DNA of 64,000 nucleotides, taken from NCBI GenBank assembly GCA_033816765.1, contig CM066291.1, forward strand, positions 248,001 through 312,000, given 5' to 3'. The DNA comes from Nothopassalora personata. Lineage: Eukaryota > Ascomycota > Dothideomycetes > Mycosphaerellales > Mycosphaerellaceae. Under the pieces are notes generated by a model. It was not told the origin of the DNA, made no database searches, and saw only the letters and a program-made list of their open reading frames with translations. The number at the start of each line of letters is the position of its first letter. Position 1 is the stretch's first letter. The translations under genes were made by a program, and so were the position numbers. Shown here piece by piece: positions 21,504 through 34,703 of this stretch.

Positions 21504-24500
21504 TCATAAAGACGCCCTGTTCCGCGTCCACTCTGTCTCTCTCAAAGCACAAACAAGACTACTCGGCCTGCTCTCATGTCCCGTCCCATGCATATTCACC
21601 GTACTGGCATCAGTCTGCTGCGGACTTCCATGTGCACCGTACCCACTCATGCCATGACTTCCATAGCTCATGTTAGGAGCCCACTGCAGCCCCTTCAATC
21701 GCCTATCTTGCTCAAAATCGTGCCACCTCTTCATCGTGATTTTACTACTATCGAATTCACCCTCACCACCGTGGCCGCCCTTACCAGCACCCTTCTTCTC
21801 GCCGTCGGCTTTGCGAGTGTCTCCCCACGAGAAGTCGTCGAAATGCCAGAAAGCGTAGACGGGGAGGACGAAGTTCCAGATGGGAAGGGAGAGGAGGTAG
21901 ATGAACATCCAGGCGACGTAAGAGATGCGGTGGGCGGTGACGACGATGAGGACACCGGGAAGGCCAAGGATGAGGGCGAGGAGAATGAGGGGGATGACCG
22001 GAGCGGCGGTGTGGGTTATGGCAGCTTTGATACCGAGGGCAACTGGAGAGTTGTTAGTAGGAGAGTAGTAGTGGAGATGGAGGCGGTTTGTGTACTGACC
22101 GACATAGAACGTGAAGGCAATGGCAGCTGGGAGAACTAAAGTTCCCACGAGCTCAATGGACAGCACGAACTGCATGCTGAAGCAGAAAGTACCGCAAAGA
22201 TCCCGAACCAGGATAAGTTCCATAAGATTGTGCACTGTCGAGTTGATCCATCGTCGTCGCTGCGAGAGCAGAACCTTGAAAGTGTCCGGAACTGTCGTCT
22301 TGCACACAGCTTGCGGAATGAACATCTGCTTTCGCTTCGGGAAGGTCTTTAACATCAAACTAGAAAGGTATCGATCCTCTCCCAGCAGAAGCAAGTTCTT
22401 CTTGTGTAGAGTGTCGACGACGTTCTCGGAGTAGTGCTCGACAATGTCTGGATTGGCAAGGATAGGCACCCAGTAGTTCTGGCCACCCTTGGGCGTCTTG
22501 ATGCGGTACATGCAGAAGCATCCTGGCAAGCAAGTGACACCGCCGAAGACCGACTCGAAAGCCTTGGAGGAGTGATGCGAGATGAAGTACTCGAAGACCT
22601 GGATCATAGAAACCCAGGACGCAGTCTTGTTGGCAATCTTCGTCTCACCGCACAGACCCATGATCTCGGGGTCCTTGACCATTGCAGAGACCATGTGAGT
22701 GAGTGAATCAGGGAAGACCTTGGTGTCGGCGTCAACCATTAGCACCACCTCGTAAAAGTCCGGTGATATGCCAGTGAGCTTCCAGATTCCGTTGAACATC
22801 TCGTATTCCAGCTCGGTCATTCGCTCATCGAACATGACCTTTTGTAAGAAAGACATCAAGATGATCTGAGAATCGCGCTTCCCTCTGTTTCCGGGCTTGG
22901 CGTCGTTGGCTTCGGCAGGAGATCCACACTTGACTACGACGATCATGGGCACACGTTGCTGCTTCTCCGGAGGAATGATGCTGTCCGGGCCGTAATCATA
23001 GAAACCGCAGTAGACCTTGGCCATATTGTGACGCTTGCTGCCGCTTGCGACAGCGACATAAGAGAAGGGCTGCACCTCTTCAGGCACAATCGAAAAGTCC
23101 TTCATCATGCTGATACAAGCCTCTGGCGTGGTAAACTTCTCGCCTGCACCCTTGACAATACCGTCACAAACCATATAGATGAGCTTGTGACTGTTTGGGT
23201 AGTCCGTCATGGCAAGGGAGTCGAGAGTTGTGCGGATACCTTCGGGACCTTCGGAGTATGCAGTGACGAGGCATATGGTGTGGGCAAGAGGGAAGCCGAA
23301 GGGTTGCCAATCTGGAGGTGGTTGAGGCACCACAGATTCGTGGATGAAGCCTTGTGGTCCGCTGGCATCTGTTTCCGGGTGCATGACGGTGCTGTAACGT
23401 TGCGAGCCGAAATTGTGAGAGTCCATCAGACTAGCACGGCTTTCATCACCCATCGCCTGCAAAGTGCCCTCAGATCTGTTAGTGTGCCCATACATGGCTG
23501 CAGCCGGATTAAGCTTGGCAGATGAGTGCTGGGACACCATGGTCGTGGGCGGCGCCCTATCCTTGTTCATGGTCCTTTCGATGGCATATGGACTTGTGAA
23601 TCGAGACGTGGTTGGCAAGAAGCTGCCTCGCTTGCTAGTCCGATCACTTCCGCCGCCACTGATCGACGCTGGGTCGGTGATCTTCGGCGGTGCGCGATAG
23701 ATGTCGTCTGACCAATCCTCGATCTGCTGCTGTCGCTTCTTCTTGTCTTTGGTCATGCTGGTCTTGGGTGCTGCATACTTCCGGCACAGGAACCACTGGA
23801 ACGCCAAGGCGAGGACGAATTTGATTAGTACAATGCCCAGAATGAAGGTCAGAGACACGTAAAGGACGACCTTGGACGCAATGCAGCCGACAGTCTCGGT
23901 ATCGATCGAGCCGACCTTGATGATCTCCTGGAAGCATTGAGCAATTTGCTTGTCCTGTCCAGACGAGAAGGCGAGTGTTACATCCTTGCCTTTGATAGCG
24001 CTGTTCTCGCGAATTTCGTCGAACTTGGAGGGGTAGGCCACCTGAGTCGTATTGAACCATGTCAGGAGATTGAGATCAAGAACATCCCCAGAGTACACCA
24101 TAAGATTTCTGGACTGATTCTTGACGTCATCCCAGGTGAAGAACACATCTCCAGAAGATCGGAGACCATAGAAAGCATCGCGCGCATTGCGGGAGGTATG
24201 GCACGCATAGCCCAAGTAGTACGGGATAGACTTATTTGCCGTCGTGGAACCGTCCTGCGCGAACATGTTGCACGGGAAGTACCAGGCTAGATCGCCATTG
24301 TTGTCGGTCACAACGTCAGAGTTCGGCTGAGCAGTGATGAGTCCCTTGCATGCTCCGTTCACGTTTTGGAACATGAAACTGCCGTCCTTGCCCTTGCCAG
24401 GCGGGTCAGTGTCGAACAGTACGTTGCCATTCTCGGGCACACCTCTAGCCAGAGGGTGCTGGCTTCTGGTGAGATCGTATGCCTTGCCGTGGAAGATCAT

Positions 24501-25675
24501 GTAACCGTCTCCAACCTTGTTGATGCGCAATCTGAGAGGACCACCTGATGGACAAACAGTCTCCGTGAAGCCGAATGTCAGGTATCCAACGAAAAGCATG
24601 TTGACCAGTATGATGGAGATCAGACCGATCTTCTCTCGCCATGCTCGCTGCTGCTCTTTCTGCTTCTTGCCAAAACACGAGAGGAGCACATTCGGACACC
24701 AGAACGTGATGATGTGGCAGTATGTGCTCCAGAGGCTGAGTGTGCCGCTGGCTTCGTGGATCTTCTGGCGTCGGCGCTCCTTTTCTTCATCTTCGCGAGC
24801 CTTCTGAGTCGCTTTCCGAGAAAGCTTGTTCGGTTGCCTCTTGCTGCCCTCGGTCCTCTTGCCGCGTTCGAGACTGACCTTTTCTTGTAACGGATCTGAT
24901 CCTTGTTTCGTCGCATCGGAGCTCAAAGTCCGGAGATCGTCCTCAAACTGTGGATCTCGGCCGGTTGTCGAAGGCATTACATTCATGTTTTGCGCATGCT
25001 TGCGGTAGTAATAGTCCGGCTCGTCTGGGTCATTGCGCCTCCTACAAACAGGGAATCGTCAGCTATACTCGTGCAGCACGTGGCAACATCATGGAAAGTA
25101 GTGTAGACAGTGGGACGAGCGCATCGTGCAGCGCATGCCTCGAGCGCTCGACCACCACCCTCAAGCGCACGGGGTAACGGATGCTAGCCTTTATTCACGT
25201 ACCGCTCTGGTCTGATCAAACTCTTCTTCCGATTGAGATCGGCAGTTCTCCCTGCCTCAAGCATTGGATCGCGGTCGTTGCCCGAAGGCGTAGATGGTGA
25301 AGTTACGGTGTCGCCGTAGCCGTCCGCCGAGAGGGGTAGGTGATTCACTCGCACTTCCGGGCCTGCACTGTAGCCACCTCTAGACTTCTCGTTTGCTGGT
25401 CGCTCTATGCGCGTCGCCACTCCAGGCGTCCTATGCGAGGAGCTTCGTCTGCGTGTACGCTGGGCTGCGTGGCTGTGTAGATGTCGTGGGTCGCGACTGT
25501 ATTCACCTCTCTCTCGCTGGGCGCTGCTGTGGCGTCGATGCCGACTTTGGGGATGCTCGCCAGAGGAAGTACGGCGATGTCTCGAGCTCGACGAAGGACG
25601 ACAGGAGGATGAAGGTCGACTGCGATGCGTAGGTGGTTCGCCCGATGGGAGAGGATCCCTTCGATTGGAGGACAT
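21504..25675 (-). CDS. CHS3: Class IV chitin synthase (Chs3-type), two exons
   Basis: Polymerises UDP-GlcNAc into chitin at the plasma membrane. Predicted CDS is complement(21504..25041, 25203..25675), 1336 residues. Exon 1 starts at an ATG in a strong context (gccgccatg) and ends at the donor gtacgt; the 161 bp intron has a gctgac branch site and tag acceptor, and the joined sequence [13 protein letters not shown] fits the conserved N-terminus of this class. Order: basic Ser/Arg-rich cytosolic N-terminus; two membrane segments about 258-316; a lumenal domain; one membrane segment about 549-572; the glycosyltransferase domain with DADT near 926, EDRYL at 1046 and QRRRW at 1085-1089; three or more C-terminal membrane segments. 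All catalytic motifs are intact. The lack of a myosin motor and the Chs3-like lumenal domain argue for class IV. Confidence 0.93.
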
Positions 25676-27980
25676 GGCGGCGTTTGGATACCTATGCAAC
25701 AGTCAACACGCACATTCCAGAGCAAGCCCAGGCTGAAGGAATGAGCCAAGAAGAGTCAGTATGTTTGGACGCACCTTGTTCTCTGCTTCCTCCAGGCCTC
25801 CCGGCCGACTCTCACTTTCGCACAATTACGTCGAAGCGGCAGTACACAGGTATGGTGCTGTGTTGCTCAGAACCAAGCCTTTGGGATGAGGCTTTGTGCG
25901 CCCACGCGGGCGGGCCCTGCAGCAGTCGCACTTTCTACCGGTGGTGTTGGGTTGCCCTAGTGTGAAGGTTGTAAGACACGATGGTATCGAATCGGCGAAT
26001 GGCAAAATCAACACACCGAATGCCTTGAAACGAGAGGCGCGCACTCGCAGTGGCTGTCGAATGTTGCCAGTGAGGGCTGAGGGTGTGTCGTTGCTGGGTA
26101 ACGAGCTGTCAAGGATTAACAAGTTCGCCTCTTTCTGCGCCCCCGCCACGAGTGAGGCAAGCGCGTCTTCCACATCAGGGGTTAACATCTGCGGCTAGAC
26201 GACTAGTTTCCTTTGCCCTCCTATTTTTGGGCTGGCATCATCACGAAAGAAGAAGAAGAAGAATCGTTCCAGGCGAGCCTCACACGAATGCGAGCGCTGA
26301 AAAGACACTTCTTGGACGGGGTCTCCAGTCATCCTAAGAAAAATCGGCTTCACGAAGCTAAACAGCTTCCCTGGCTGCTCTCTCCAGACTCCTGGTGGAG
26401 ATCCAAGGTCTGTGACATGCCTGCTAGGATTCTCGATCCAGCACATGCGCCGAACATTCCATTTTCTCAGCAACAGCGTTATCGATACTGTACATACAAC
26501 CAATCTCGTCACCAGTCGCACAGATCCATGGACAGTGCATAGACGAAGTGCTGTCCCACCAGAGCCACGTTTTTGTCTCCATCGCTCTGGGAAGTTCGGA
26601 GGAGAAGCTAATCGGCCGGATGTTGTTACAGTACATAGACGCCATCGTCTCCGTAAACAGTACGCCAGCATGGACCACATCTTGATTAACCCCCTGTCTA
26701 TCGATTGAGCAAGAGGCTTGCCCATCGCATTATTATCTGTCCGGGCATCTGCTCGTGCACATCGCTGCCATTGCTTCATTCGTGGCGCTTCGGGCCACCA
26801 ACATGTCTATGCAATTGTCGGCTAGCTGCTTGCGCCTTCGTGACGATGATGGCGCTGCTACAGTATGTTGTGCGACGCAGCCGCCGTCAAAGTGCTCCCT
26901 CCCTGTCGGGTGAGTAGCCGAGCCTGTCCAGGACCCATGTCGCACTACTTGCAGCGGGGAGCTATGTAATGTATTGGTGGCAAGCATAATTGCACGTCTC
27001 GCCGTGACATCTCTCCTTGCCGCATCATCCTGCGCCGATGATGAAAAATGGCGGCCACACCATAACAGCGACCCCCCGACGAGGCGATGCGCCGCGGATG
27101 GGCGTCCTCGCCTCATGCACTGCGGCAATTTGCAATATGTACGCTGGCTCTAGCACGTCGAAGTCTTAGTGGACAGAGTGTGCGTGAATTCATGCATCCC
27201 GTTTGTCCCACTCATCTCAGATGAGACTCCGTCGAAGGAGTCTGACCGACCACATCTACAGCCTCAGCGGCTCGGCCTTTGTTGAGAGGGCTTCTTTCTT
27301 CCTCCTACCATATCCACCTCCAATCACCACCATTTCAATAGCTCACCCATCCGATCAGCCAAGCGTCACATCAAACTGTGTTGGTATGTAAGGTTCACAG
27401 CTAACCGCTTCGAGGCTATGAGGAAGAGGCCCAGCAGTTTGGCACCTCCTCGCGAGCGCTCAGCGCTGGGCTGTTTCTTAGAAGTACCTCTGGGCAGGCA
27501 GCGACCTGCTGTTTCATTCTGAGCTTTCGTGTGCAGAGACGAACAAAGAACAACAAGCACTCCCTGTGCTTCGTACTCGGTCGTGTGCGGCACAGCGTTT
27601 CCCGACACGAGGAAGTTTTGAAAGGTGTCGCACAGCCAGCACTTTCAAGCTGCAGCATCCGAGACTAATTCATCAGCCCGTCACTAGAGCCGCTGTCCCT
27701 GCGTCCGTGCCGAACACTTTGCTGCAACTCTGCATGCGACTCTCCGCCGGAAACACATTCCTCAGACTCTTTGTAGCCTTCTCGCTCCCACACCCTTTGT
27801 TGTTGTACGATATCCTAAGCCTAAGCGGGGTCGGTCATTGGTAATAGCTGGCCCGGCGCCGTGGGAGCATACAGCAGACGAAGCCCGAGCATCGGGAGTG
27901 GCATCAGCGGCAGAGAAACATACAGCCCACTCGCCGCCAGCGCCAGGGCGAAGGTCACATACGCCGAGGCAGACGTCACC
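25676..27980. promoter_or_regulatory. Shared 2.3 kb divergent promoter region
   Basis: Lies between the start codons of the chitin synthase (minus) and SKT5 (plus). It contains a short GAA microsatellite (26245-26263) and several short frames with no coding features. No specific operator could be assigned. 5' UTRs of both genes are expected here. Confidence 0.5.
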
Positions 27981-30472
27981 ATGGCTCACGCGGAAAAGGC
28001 CGCCGCCCACCAGCAACACGCCGCCTTCACACATGCGCAAGCTCCACGGCCGCCTGTGACGCCGACATCGCCCCCCGGGCAAGAGCCATGGGAAGGCAGG
28101 GAGGAGACATGGCAGGCGAAACCTGCAACGCGTTCGGCACCGGGCACCCCGTCGAGTCATGTCAACGCTCCGTTTGACCACCACAACCGACAAGTCTCCC
28201 AGAGCAGCCTCCAACCCACGCCCGAAAGCTCGCCTCCCCAGATATCGGCATCAGTCCGGAGGAAAGTAGTGCCATCGACGGGCGTGCAGCATGGGCCGGA
28301 AGTGCAAGTGCGAGTGCAGGGAACGCCAGCCAGCCCCGTCAGCATCAACCCTCCACGGTCTGGCCTCGTCGATGGCGAGACGGCATCCATAAACCACTAT
28401 CTAGAGGACGAGTCGCCGCGCACCTCGAGGAACTCGCAAACACCGGACTCTTCTGCCCGCATGGGGGAGTCGGTCACCTCACTGCCCATCCGGACTGCGA
28501 GCAAGCAGCCTCATGGGCAGCATGACCACAACCACTCTCACAGTCGACCATCTTCTAGCAACAGGTCGCGCATAGACGAGGACGCCGAGTATCAAGTGCC
28601 ACCAGACGATATCCCGGACAGTCCGGGCTTGCAGTACCACCATGCGAACGACATCAGGCCGAAGAACCGCGTGTCGCACATGACCACACAGTCCGCGTCC
28701 AGCTCGTCGAGCGGCGGCCATCGACGATCGCAGTCAGGTACGTGCTGAAGCCCGAGCAGTGGCCTGGACAACGGTGCATCGTTGGAGACACATGTGTTGC
28801 ACCATGCGCCTCGCTCCACAGTTCCACCACTTTCTGAGACACTGCGACGTGCTTGTCGAGTATGGCTAACAATGTCTGTTCGGTAGGATCGGACAAGCTT
28901 GGAGTGCCGGCACGCACTGGACTGTCGCGGCCTGCTTCTGCGTATATACTTGCATCGGATCTTCGCGGCCGTACCCTGTCGCCCCTCAGCGCGCAGGGTT
29001 CAGATCAATCGCCCGGTGAGTCAATTAAACGATACGAGGCATGATCCTCTGTCTGAGAGCTGCGCGCGGCATCCCCAGCTTAGCAACAGTTGCTGAGGCA
29101 TTGCCACAAAAGGTTCGAGTATGACTAACGCCCTTCTTTTTAGGTCCTTATGGTCGAGATCTGTCTTCATCACGAAGATCTCCTTCTGCCAGACCTGTCA
29201 GCTATGTCGACCTGCTCAATAACCTACCGTACAGCCAACAGATTGCGCCCGGGCCTCCATTGAACAATGCATCGCTCCAGAGTACGGTCGGATCCGCAGC
29301 CAGCCTGCTAGACACGAAGAAGACACTTGACATGTATCGGGCGAATGTCAAGAAGACGAAGGACCCTGCAATCCAGTACGAGTTTGCCATCTTCATGATC
29401 AATGCTGCCTCAGAAGCAATGCCCGGAGATGGCATTGATCCAACTGAGCTGCAGCATGATGCCAAGCACATTCTTCAAGGACTAGCGAATCAAGCATATC
29501 CGTTCGCACAATACTACCTTGGAGATGGCTACTTTTCAGGCATGTTCAATAAAGGCAAGCCAGATTACGACAAGGCGTTCCCACTTTTCGTGGCTGCGTC
29601 GAAGCACGGACATGCCGAAGCAGGGTATCGTGCAGCTTTGTGTTACGAGTTCGGGTGGGGGACAGCGAAGTCATATCCGAAAGCTGTCCAATTCTACCGC
29701 AACAGCGCGTCGAAAAACCACCCTGGTGCAGCGACGAGACTTGGACTGGCTTGCGTAAAGGGCGACATGGGCTTGAAGAACACATACCGGGAAGGACTGA
29801 AGTGGTTGAGGCGCGCACAAGAGAGCGCAGACTTTCAATACAATGCGGGACCGTATGAGCTGGGATTGATGCATCTGACGGGGTTTGGAGGAGACGTCTT
29901 CAAAGACGAGCCATATGCGGCGCAACTGCTGACGCAGAGTGCAGAGCTGGGGCACGTACATGCCAACTTTCTGATGGGACAGGCGTACGAGAACGGGCTG
30001 TACGGCTGCCCTCGCGACGCGGCGTTGAGCGTGCATTTCTACAACGGAGCAGCGACGAGAGGTCATGTCGAGGGCATGATGGCACTCTGCGCGTGGTACA
30101 TGATCGGTGCAGAGCCCGTGCTCGAAAAGGACGAGGCCGAAGCTTTTGCGTGGGCGAAGCAAGCAGCTGAAACAGGTGCGTGTTGACATTCGAAGCACGA
30201 ACGCTACATTGACTGACACCATTACAGGCTACGCGAAAGCTGAATATGCCGTCGGCTTCTTCACGGAGATGGGCATCGGATGTCGCCGCGATCCGCTCGA
30301 AGCCAACATGTGGTACGTCCGCGCCGCCGATCAAGGCAACGAGACTGCAAAGCAGCGTCTCGCAATCATTCGCGCAGCCGCATCGGGTGACCCAGGAATT
30401 CCGATGGGCAAGACCGAAGCACGAGCGAAGGAGCTCAACGGTGGCAAGAAGAAGTTTATGGGAATCTTTTGA
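27981..30472 (+). CDS. SKT5: SKT5/CHS4-like Sel1-repeat chitin synthase activator
   Basis: Homolog of yeast Skt5/Chs4, which binds and activates Chs3 and helps place it at the bud neck or septum. Predicted CDS join(27981..28737, 28887..29015, 29144..30175, 30228..30472), 720 residues. All three introns (149, 128 and 52 bp) have good donors (gtacgt, gtgagt, gtgcgt), branch sites (gctaac, gactaac, actgac) and AG acceptors, and all are phase 1. The start lies in a near-perfect context (caccatgg). Residues 1-330 are Pro/Ser/His-rich and probably disordered; from about 400 to 700 come tandem Sel1-like repeats (for example AQYYLGDGYFSG, AGYRAALCYEFGWG, ANFLMGQAYENGLYG). Yeast Chs4 ends in a CAAX box; this protein ends KKKFMGIF without one. 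Confidence 0.9.
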
Positions 30473-32285
30473 TTGTTGATGAGGAGACACCGGCACCGAC
30501 CACGACTACGGCAGAACACGAGACAGGAGATTATCACGCATCGTGCATTCAGTACACGGCAAGGAAGACCAGCGACATGGCACGAAATTCATCGGAGGCT
30601 ATCGGTACGGCTGGACGATATGTTTGAACAGGCTGCCATTTCTCCCAGACCAGTGACGAGCAGGGCAAGACCTAAGTACATCCTCTTGTCGGGTTGAAAT
30701 GGACGTGGCGTCGTAGTAGCTCGGATAGTCTGGTCTAGTTGATCTTCTGAGTTCGCCATTGGTGGTTGGTTTCGATGCCGCGTTGAGGCCTCGAAAGGCG
30801 GCATGATATGCAGGCCCATGTCGATTGCATGGCAAGTGGCAGGAAGGAACAATTAAAATTCATCGCTGCATCGAAATATCTGCAGTGAGATGTTCTTTCA
30901 CGGTTGTGGACGATGTAGATTGATTCTCCATAGCTAGTGGATCCCATCATGTTCCATGATTCATCTCTCTTGACTTGCCACTTGGCGACTCGAGCTGCTT
31001 TCCTCACAACGGTCCTGAGCGGTGATGGCCACCGTAGTCGAAAAGTCTGCGCACGAGTCTGTTCGCTTGGCTTCTGAAAAGTCGCTCGCGATCCTCGTCA
31101 TGGTCGAAAATACCGTCTTTTGCAACTTCGAAACTATTACATCACAGCAAGCATGATGAGATCGGCTAGAAAAGCTGAACACACCACGCCAGCAACTTCA
31201 TTTGGCACCCAAGCACGACTTGCTCGACCTGGCACTCACCAAGTCGCAAAACCGCCTCTGCATCGTATTCCATGCTCGAGCCGTACAGGAACACTATTAT
31301 CAAGGCAACAGACTTGCCAGCGAAGCAAGTCTGTACTGCTATGGCCAGACGATCGTCACCTGGAAAGTCCATCCAACCATTTCGCAGCCTGGTCACCAGT
31401 CTTGCAACAGTGATAAAGGTACTGCAACATCAGCCGATGTCAACGTACCCACTGCCGAGCCCTGACTCACCCGATCCCAAACCACGTCCAGATCCCCGGC
31501 CCAGAAAGTCTATTGTCGGTGAATTGTGTGCTACACTCGAACAACTCATTATGATCAGTAATCGCGATACGCCGATGTAGCGAGTAGTAGTACGTGACAA
31601 GAAGATTCGTTACAACATTGTCCAAGAAAGTCAACGAAACGCCGCATTGCTCGCACCTCCTGGGGGACGGAATGGTAACTGCTCAGGATATGTCTCCAGA
31701 AGCGGAATGGCCTAAGGTACAGCGGCCACAAGCACGCGAGCCCGCTGAGGGAGTATCAGAGTTCGCAGGCCAGAAGTGTGTGGAGGTTTAGCTGGCTCGA
31801 TATGACCAAGTCCTTGCCTGCCCGAGCCAATATACAACGAAGACTTCTATTAGCGTTGGTATCGAGTTATAAAACTTTATACCGTTGTGCAGCGGGATCG
31901 CACGAGCAACCTGGCTTCCCGTGATGTTGACCGTGCTTAGGTGAAGGAGCCGAGCTTATCAACCCGACCCCGGGCCAAGATGCAGCCCGCTTATGAAGTC
32001 TCTGTACAGGCCGGGTATGCTATGCGACCTCCAAGCGACTGTTACATAAAGTGGCCAGCGCGACAAAGCTCGTTGAACCTATGCAGCCTTGAAACTTTCC
32101 TGCTAAACCTCTCTTATGCGTGAGATGGAAATGCCGGTGAAGTACCGTGGACCATGAGGCGGCGAGAGCGTACGCATTGTGTTTGTTGAAACGCGCCTGC
32201 TGAAAAACGTAGCCTCTTGACCATATGGCAGGTTTGCTGGAAGTGCTCGCTTGCGGAGGCTGGGTACGGCAAAAGGTGTACATGG
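30473..32285. other. Intergenic, no gene supported
   Basis: Many short overlapping frames on both strands with no recognisable protein, splice pattern or RNA gene. Confidence 0.4.
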
Positions 32286-32762
32286 TCACTCGGCGAATAT
32301 CTGTTCGACATGATCATCATCCTGCACATGCTCGTGCTGCGAAGCTGATGACCCTAATTCCACGAAGGGCTGCAGTTCCGGTCGTCTGTTGGGCGGTAAG
32401 TGTTCACCGGACATTTCAGACGCAACTTCCGTATGCTTGACACCGTAAACAGCGATAATAGTCCGGACGAGTTGCGCTACAACCGTAGTCGCACTGCTGC
32501 TCTTCTCGAAATCCTTAGCAGTCGTTCCGGAGCGTATGTAGCCGCTCATGTCACCAAACAATGCATGAGTGATCTCGACGTCCCAGTCGTCAGATTGCGT
32601 CTTCAGCCCAGGCAGCTTGCCGCCGGCAAATCTGAGGAAGCTCGCCATGTATCTGGCACAATCCGACTGGAAGGTGATGTAGTCGGAATTCAATTCTGGT
32701 TCATCGTTGACCAAGAGATCCTGGTATCTGCGTAATGCTTCCAAGCATGGAGTTGAAGGCAT
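32286..32762 (-). CDS. Hypothetical protein, possibly partial
   Basis: 158 codons from the first ATG. The frame extends a few codons further upstream to a stop at about 32797, and the sequence ttgcag just upstream could be a splice acceptor, so a 5' exon may be missing. Composition looks coding (PCLEALRRYQDLLVNDEPEL, ITHALFGDMSGYIRSGTTA) and mostly helical, with an acidic His-containing tail. No family recognised and no convincing upstream exon found. Confidence 0.35.
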   Translation of the reverse strand: MPSTPCLEALRRYQDLLVNDEPELNSDYITFQSDCARYMASFLRFAGGKLPGLKTQSDDWDVEITHALFGDMSGYIRSGTTAKDFEKSSSATTVVAQLVRTIIAVYGVKHTEVASEMSGEHLPPNRRPELQPFVELGSSASQHEHVQDDDHVEQIFAE

Positions 32763-33928
32763 GGACGGATAGGAGAACTGCTGCAAGGTGCCTTACTTTG
32801 CCTGGAATTTGTCCGCGAGTCCAGCATGGCGTCGAAGAAAGTCTGATACTCGAGGAGGGAGGAGCTCCAGCACGTCTGCTGGCCATTTCTAAGAGCGACG
32901 ACAATGCATCAATCTGCCGAACATGTTTTGAAGGCTATTGCCTCTTTTCGCGTGAAACGGTGACATACTATGCATGCCTCGTGACAATGTACAGTGATAC
33001 TTGTAGGTTCGAAGATCAGCGTGAGGTGCAGCATCGATCACGAAGGCGGATCCGTGACTGTTTTGCGCTTGGATCGGCCAGCCCATTTCCGACCAAGACT
33101 CCGGGATGACTGAATGATGTCGAAGGGATCTGTAGATTTAGGCAATCGACAATATAGACCATCGATTACTCAGACCAGGTACGATAACCTGTAAGACCCG
33201 GATCTCACGCCGACTCCAACAGGCAATGTCAGAAAGATACGCGCGTCCGCTTGACCGCTCGAAAGGCTTTTATCAAGAGATGATCCGCAGCATCCTCCTC
33301 AGCGTCTCGAGTCGAATTGAGCAACGTCTCCGTTTCCGATGGTATTGAAGGCACGTTTACTGTGTGGGACACAGTGGCTTCGTAACCACGCAAGGTTTCG
33401 ATAGCACAGAGTACAGTCTCTCACGGGAAAACCCCATGAGTCAGACGCTGAGGGCCGCCCATGGTGTTGTAGATGTCCATGCAGCAAGTGGGAGCAACGA
33501 CGAACCAAATTCTCGCTGCGAATTCAGGCCCGGAATCCGCGAAGGCTGACAGGAAATCATCATGTTGGATGATGGTTCTGGCGTTTGGCGATGAGTGACG
33601 TGGTGCAATTCAGACAATATGTTGAGGAAGGCAATGTAGAAAGGGTGCTCATTACCTTCACACTCGAGCTCCTCTGGGGATGCAGTTCTCGGAGGCGTCT
33701 GTTGATGCAGTGATCAAGGCTGACAATCGTTATGCTCTCGTTCTCGCGGCATTCCTGCACGGTTACCGTAATTCATTCGCCGATTCATCGTCATCAACTT
33801 ACCCAGCTTTTGAGCAATGAAAGGCTGACAGTCGCCGCGAAGAGGGCTGATGTTGTCCCGCGGGTTCTGTCTCTCTTGGGCAATCATCCGCCCTGACGAA
33901 GATGACATTCAGGATTTTATCATATGTA
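32763..33928. other. Intergenic or remnant sequence
   Basis: No supported gene. A minus-strand frame at 33714-33908 may be a further exon of the DUF6604-like relic next to it, but no clear splice link was seen. Confidence 0.3.
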
Positions 33929-34703
33929 TCAAGCCCTGATGAGCCAGTGCTCGTCGGCCCGCCTCATGACAACAAATGCTGCATCGGTCAATACCGCTGC
34001 AGCCATGTAGGTCAAGCCTCCTTCGGCGTATCCGCGCCACACTCACCATACATAGAGACGGAGGTCTTGCAGGTCAGCAAGTAGACAACAGAGCGCAAAG
34101 TCATCTTCGCACTGGTTCTTGATGTTTAGGTTGGAAGCACCTCTGGGTTCCACGGGAACATTGAGCAGTTGCGCAGGTCTTCCACCAAGCGGCTCGTTAC
34201 GAGGTTCTTGCACTTCGAGGGCTGCGAAACCAGAAGCTGATGCTCCTGCAATACGATCGCTGTTGTTCGTGCGCTGTATCTCTTTGACAAATACGCAACT
34301 CGTCCTTGAAGACTCCTGCTGTGCCTTCGACCTACTAAGTACCTCCAACAAATGATCAGGCACTTGTTGCACGACCTTGATGAAATGCTGGTGTTCTTCA
34401 TCTGCTTTGAGTTGCAGAGGTGTCTGTCCAGGCAAGCCAGTGAACCAGTTTGCGTAACTTTGACGCGTGTGAGTAATTTCTCGTGCGAGCTCGATGATGT
34501 TGCCAGAGACATGTTTCCGGCTTTGTACAATCGATAATCAATGCGGCACAATTCAGCCGGCGTGGCACAGGCACATCAGGACCCCTCGAGCACGTTGAAG
34601 CCACAGATGCATATGCAGTGGCTGCGTTCTCTAGCCAGGTCGTCAGCTCCTCGGTCTTCTCCCTGTATGCATCGTAGGTGGATATGCCAGGATGCTCAGC
34701 CAT
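33929..34703 (-). pseudogene. DUF6604-like gene, interrupted
   Basis: The N-terminal part resembles the fungal DUF6604 domain: from ATG 34703 ISTYDAYREKTEELTTWLEN, then, in another frame and probably after a small intron around 34530-34590, ARE-ITHTRQSYANWF, LLADLQDLRLYVW and, past an in-frame TGA (34043-34045), TYMAAAVLTDAAFVVMRRADEHW. The part after the TGA fits the same domain, so the TGA looks like a true nonsense mutation rather than the gene's end. A gtgagt donor overlaps the TGA, but splicing there would remove well-conserved sequence. Function of the family is unknown. Family call is from memory of its pattern and is moderate at best. Confidence 0.45.

Noticed and set aside
26195..26779. 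194-codon minus-strand frame between the chitin synthase and SKT5
   Set aside because: Low-complexity stretches (poly-Phe from the GAA repeat), no homology, and it lies in the promoter region.
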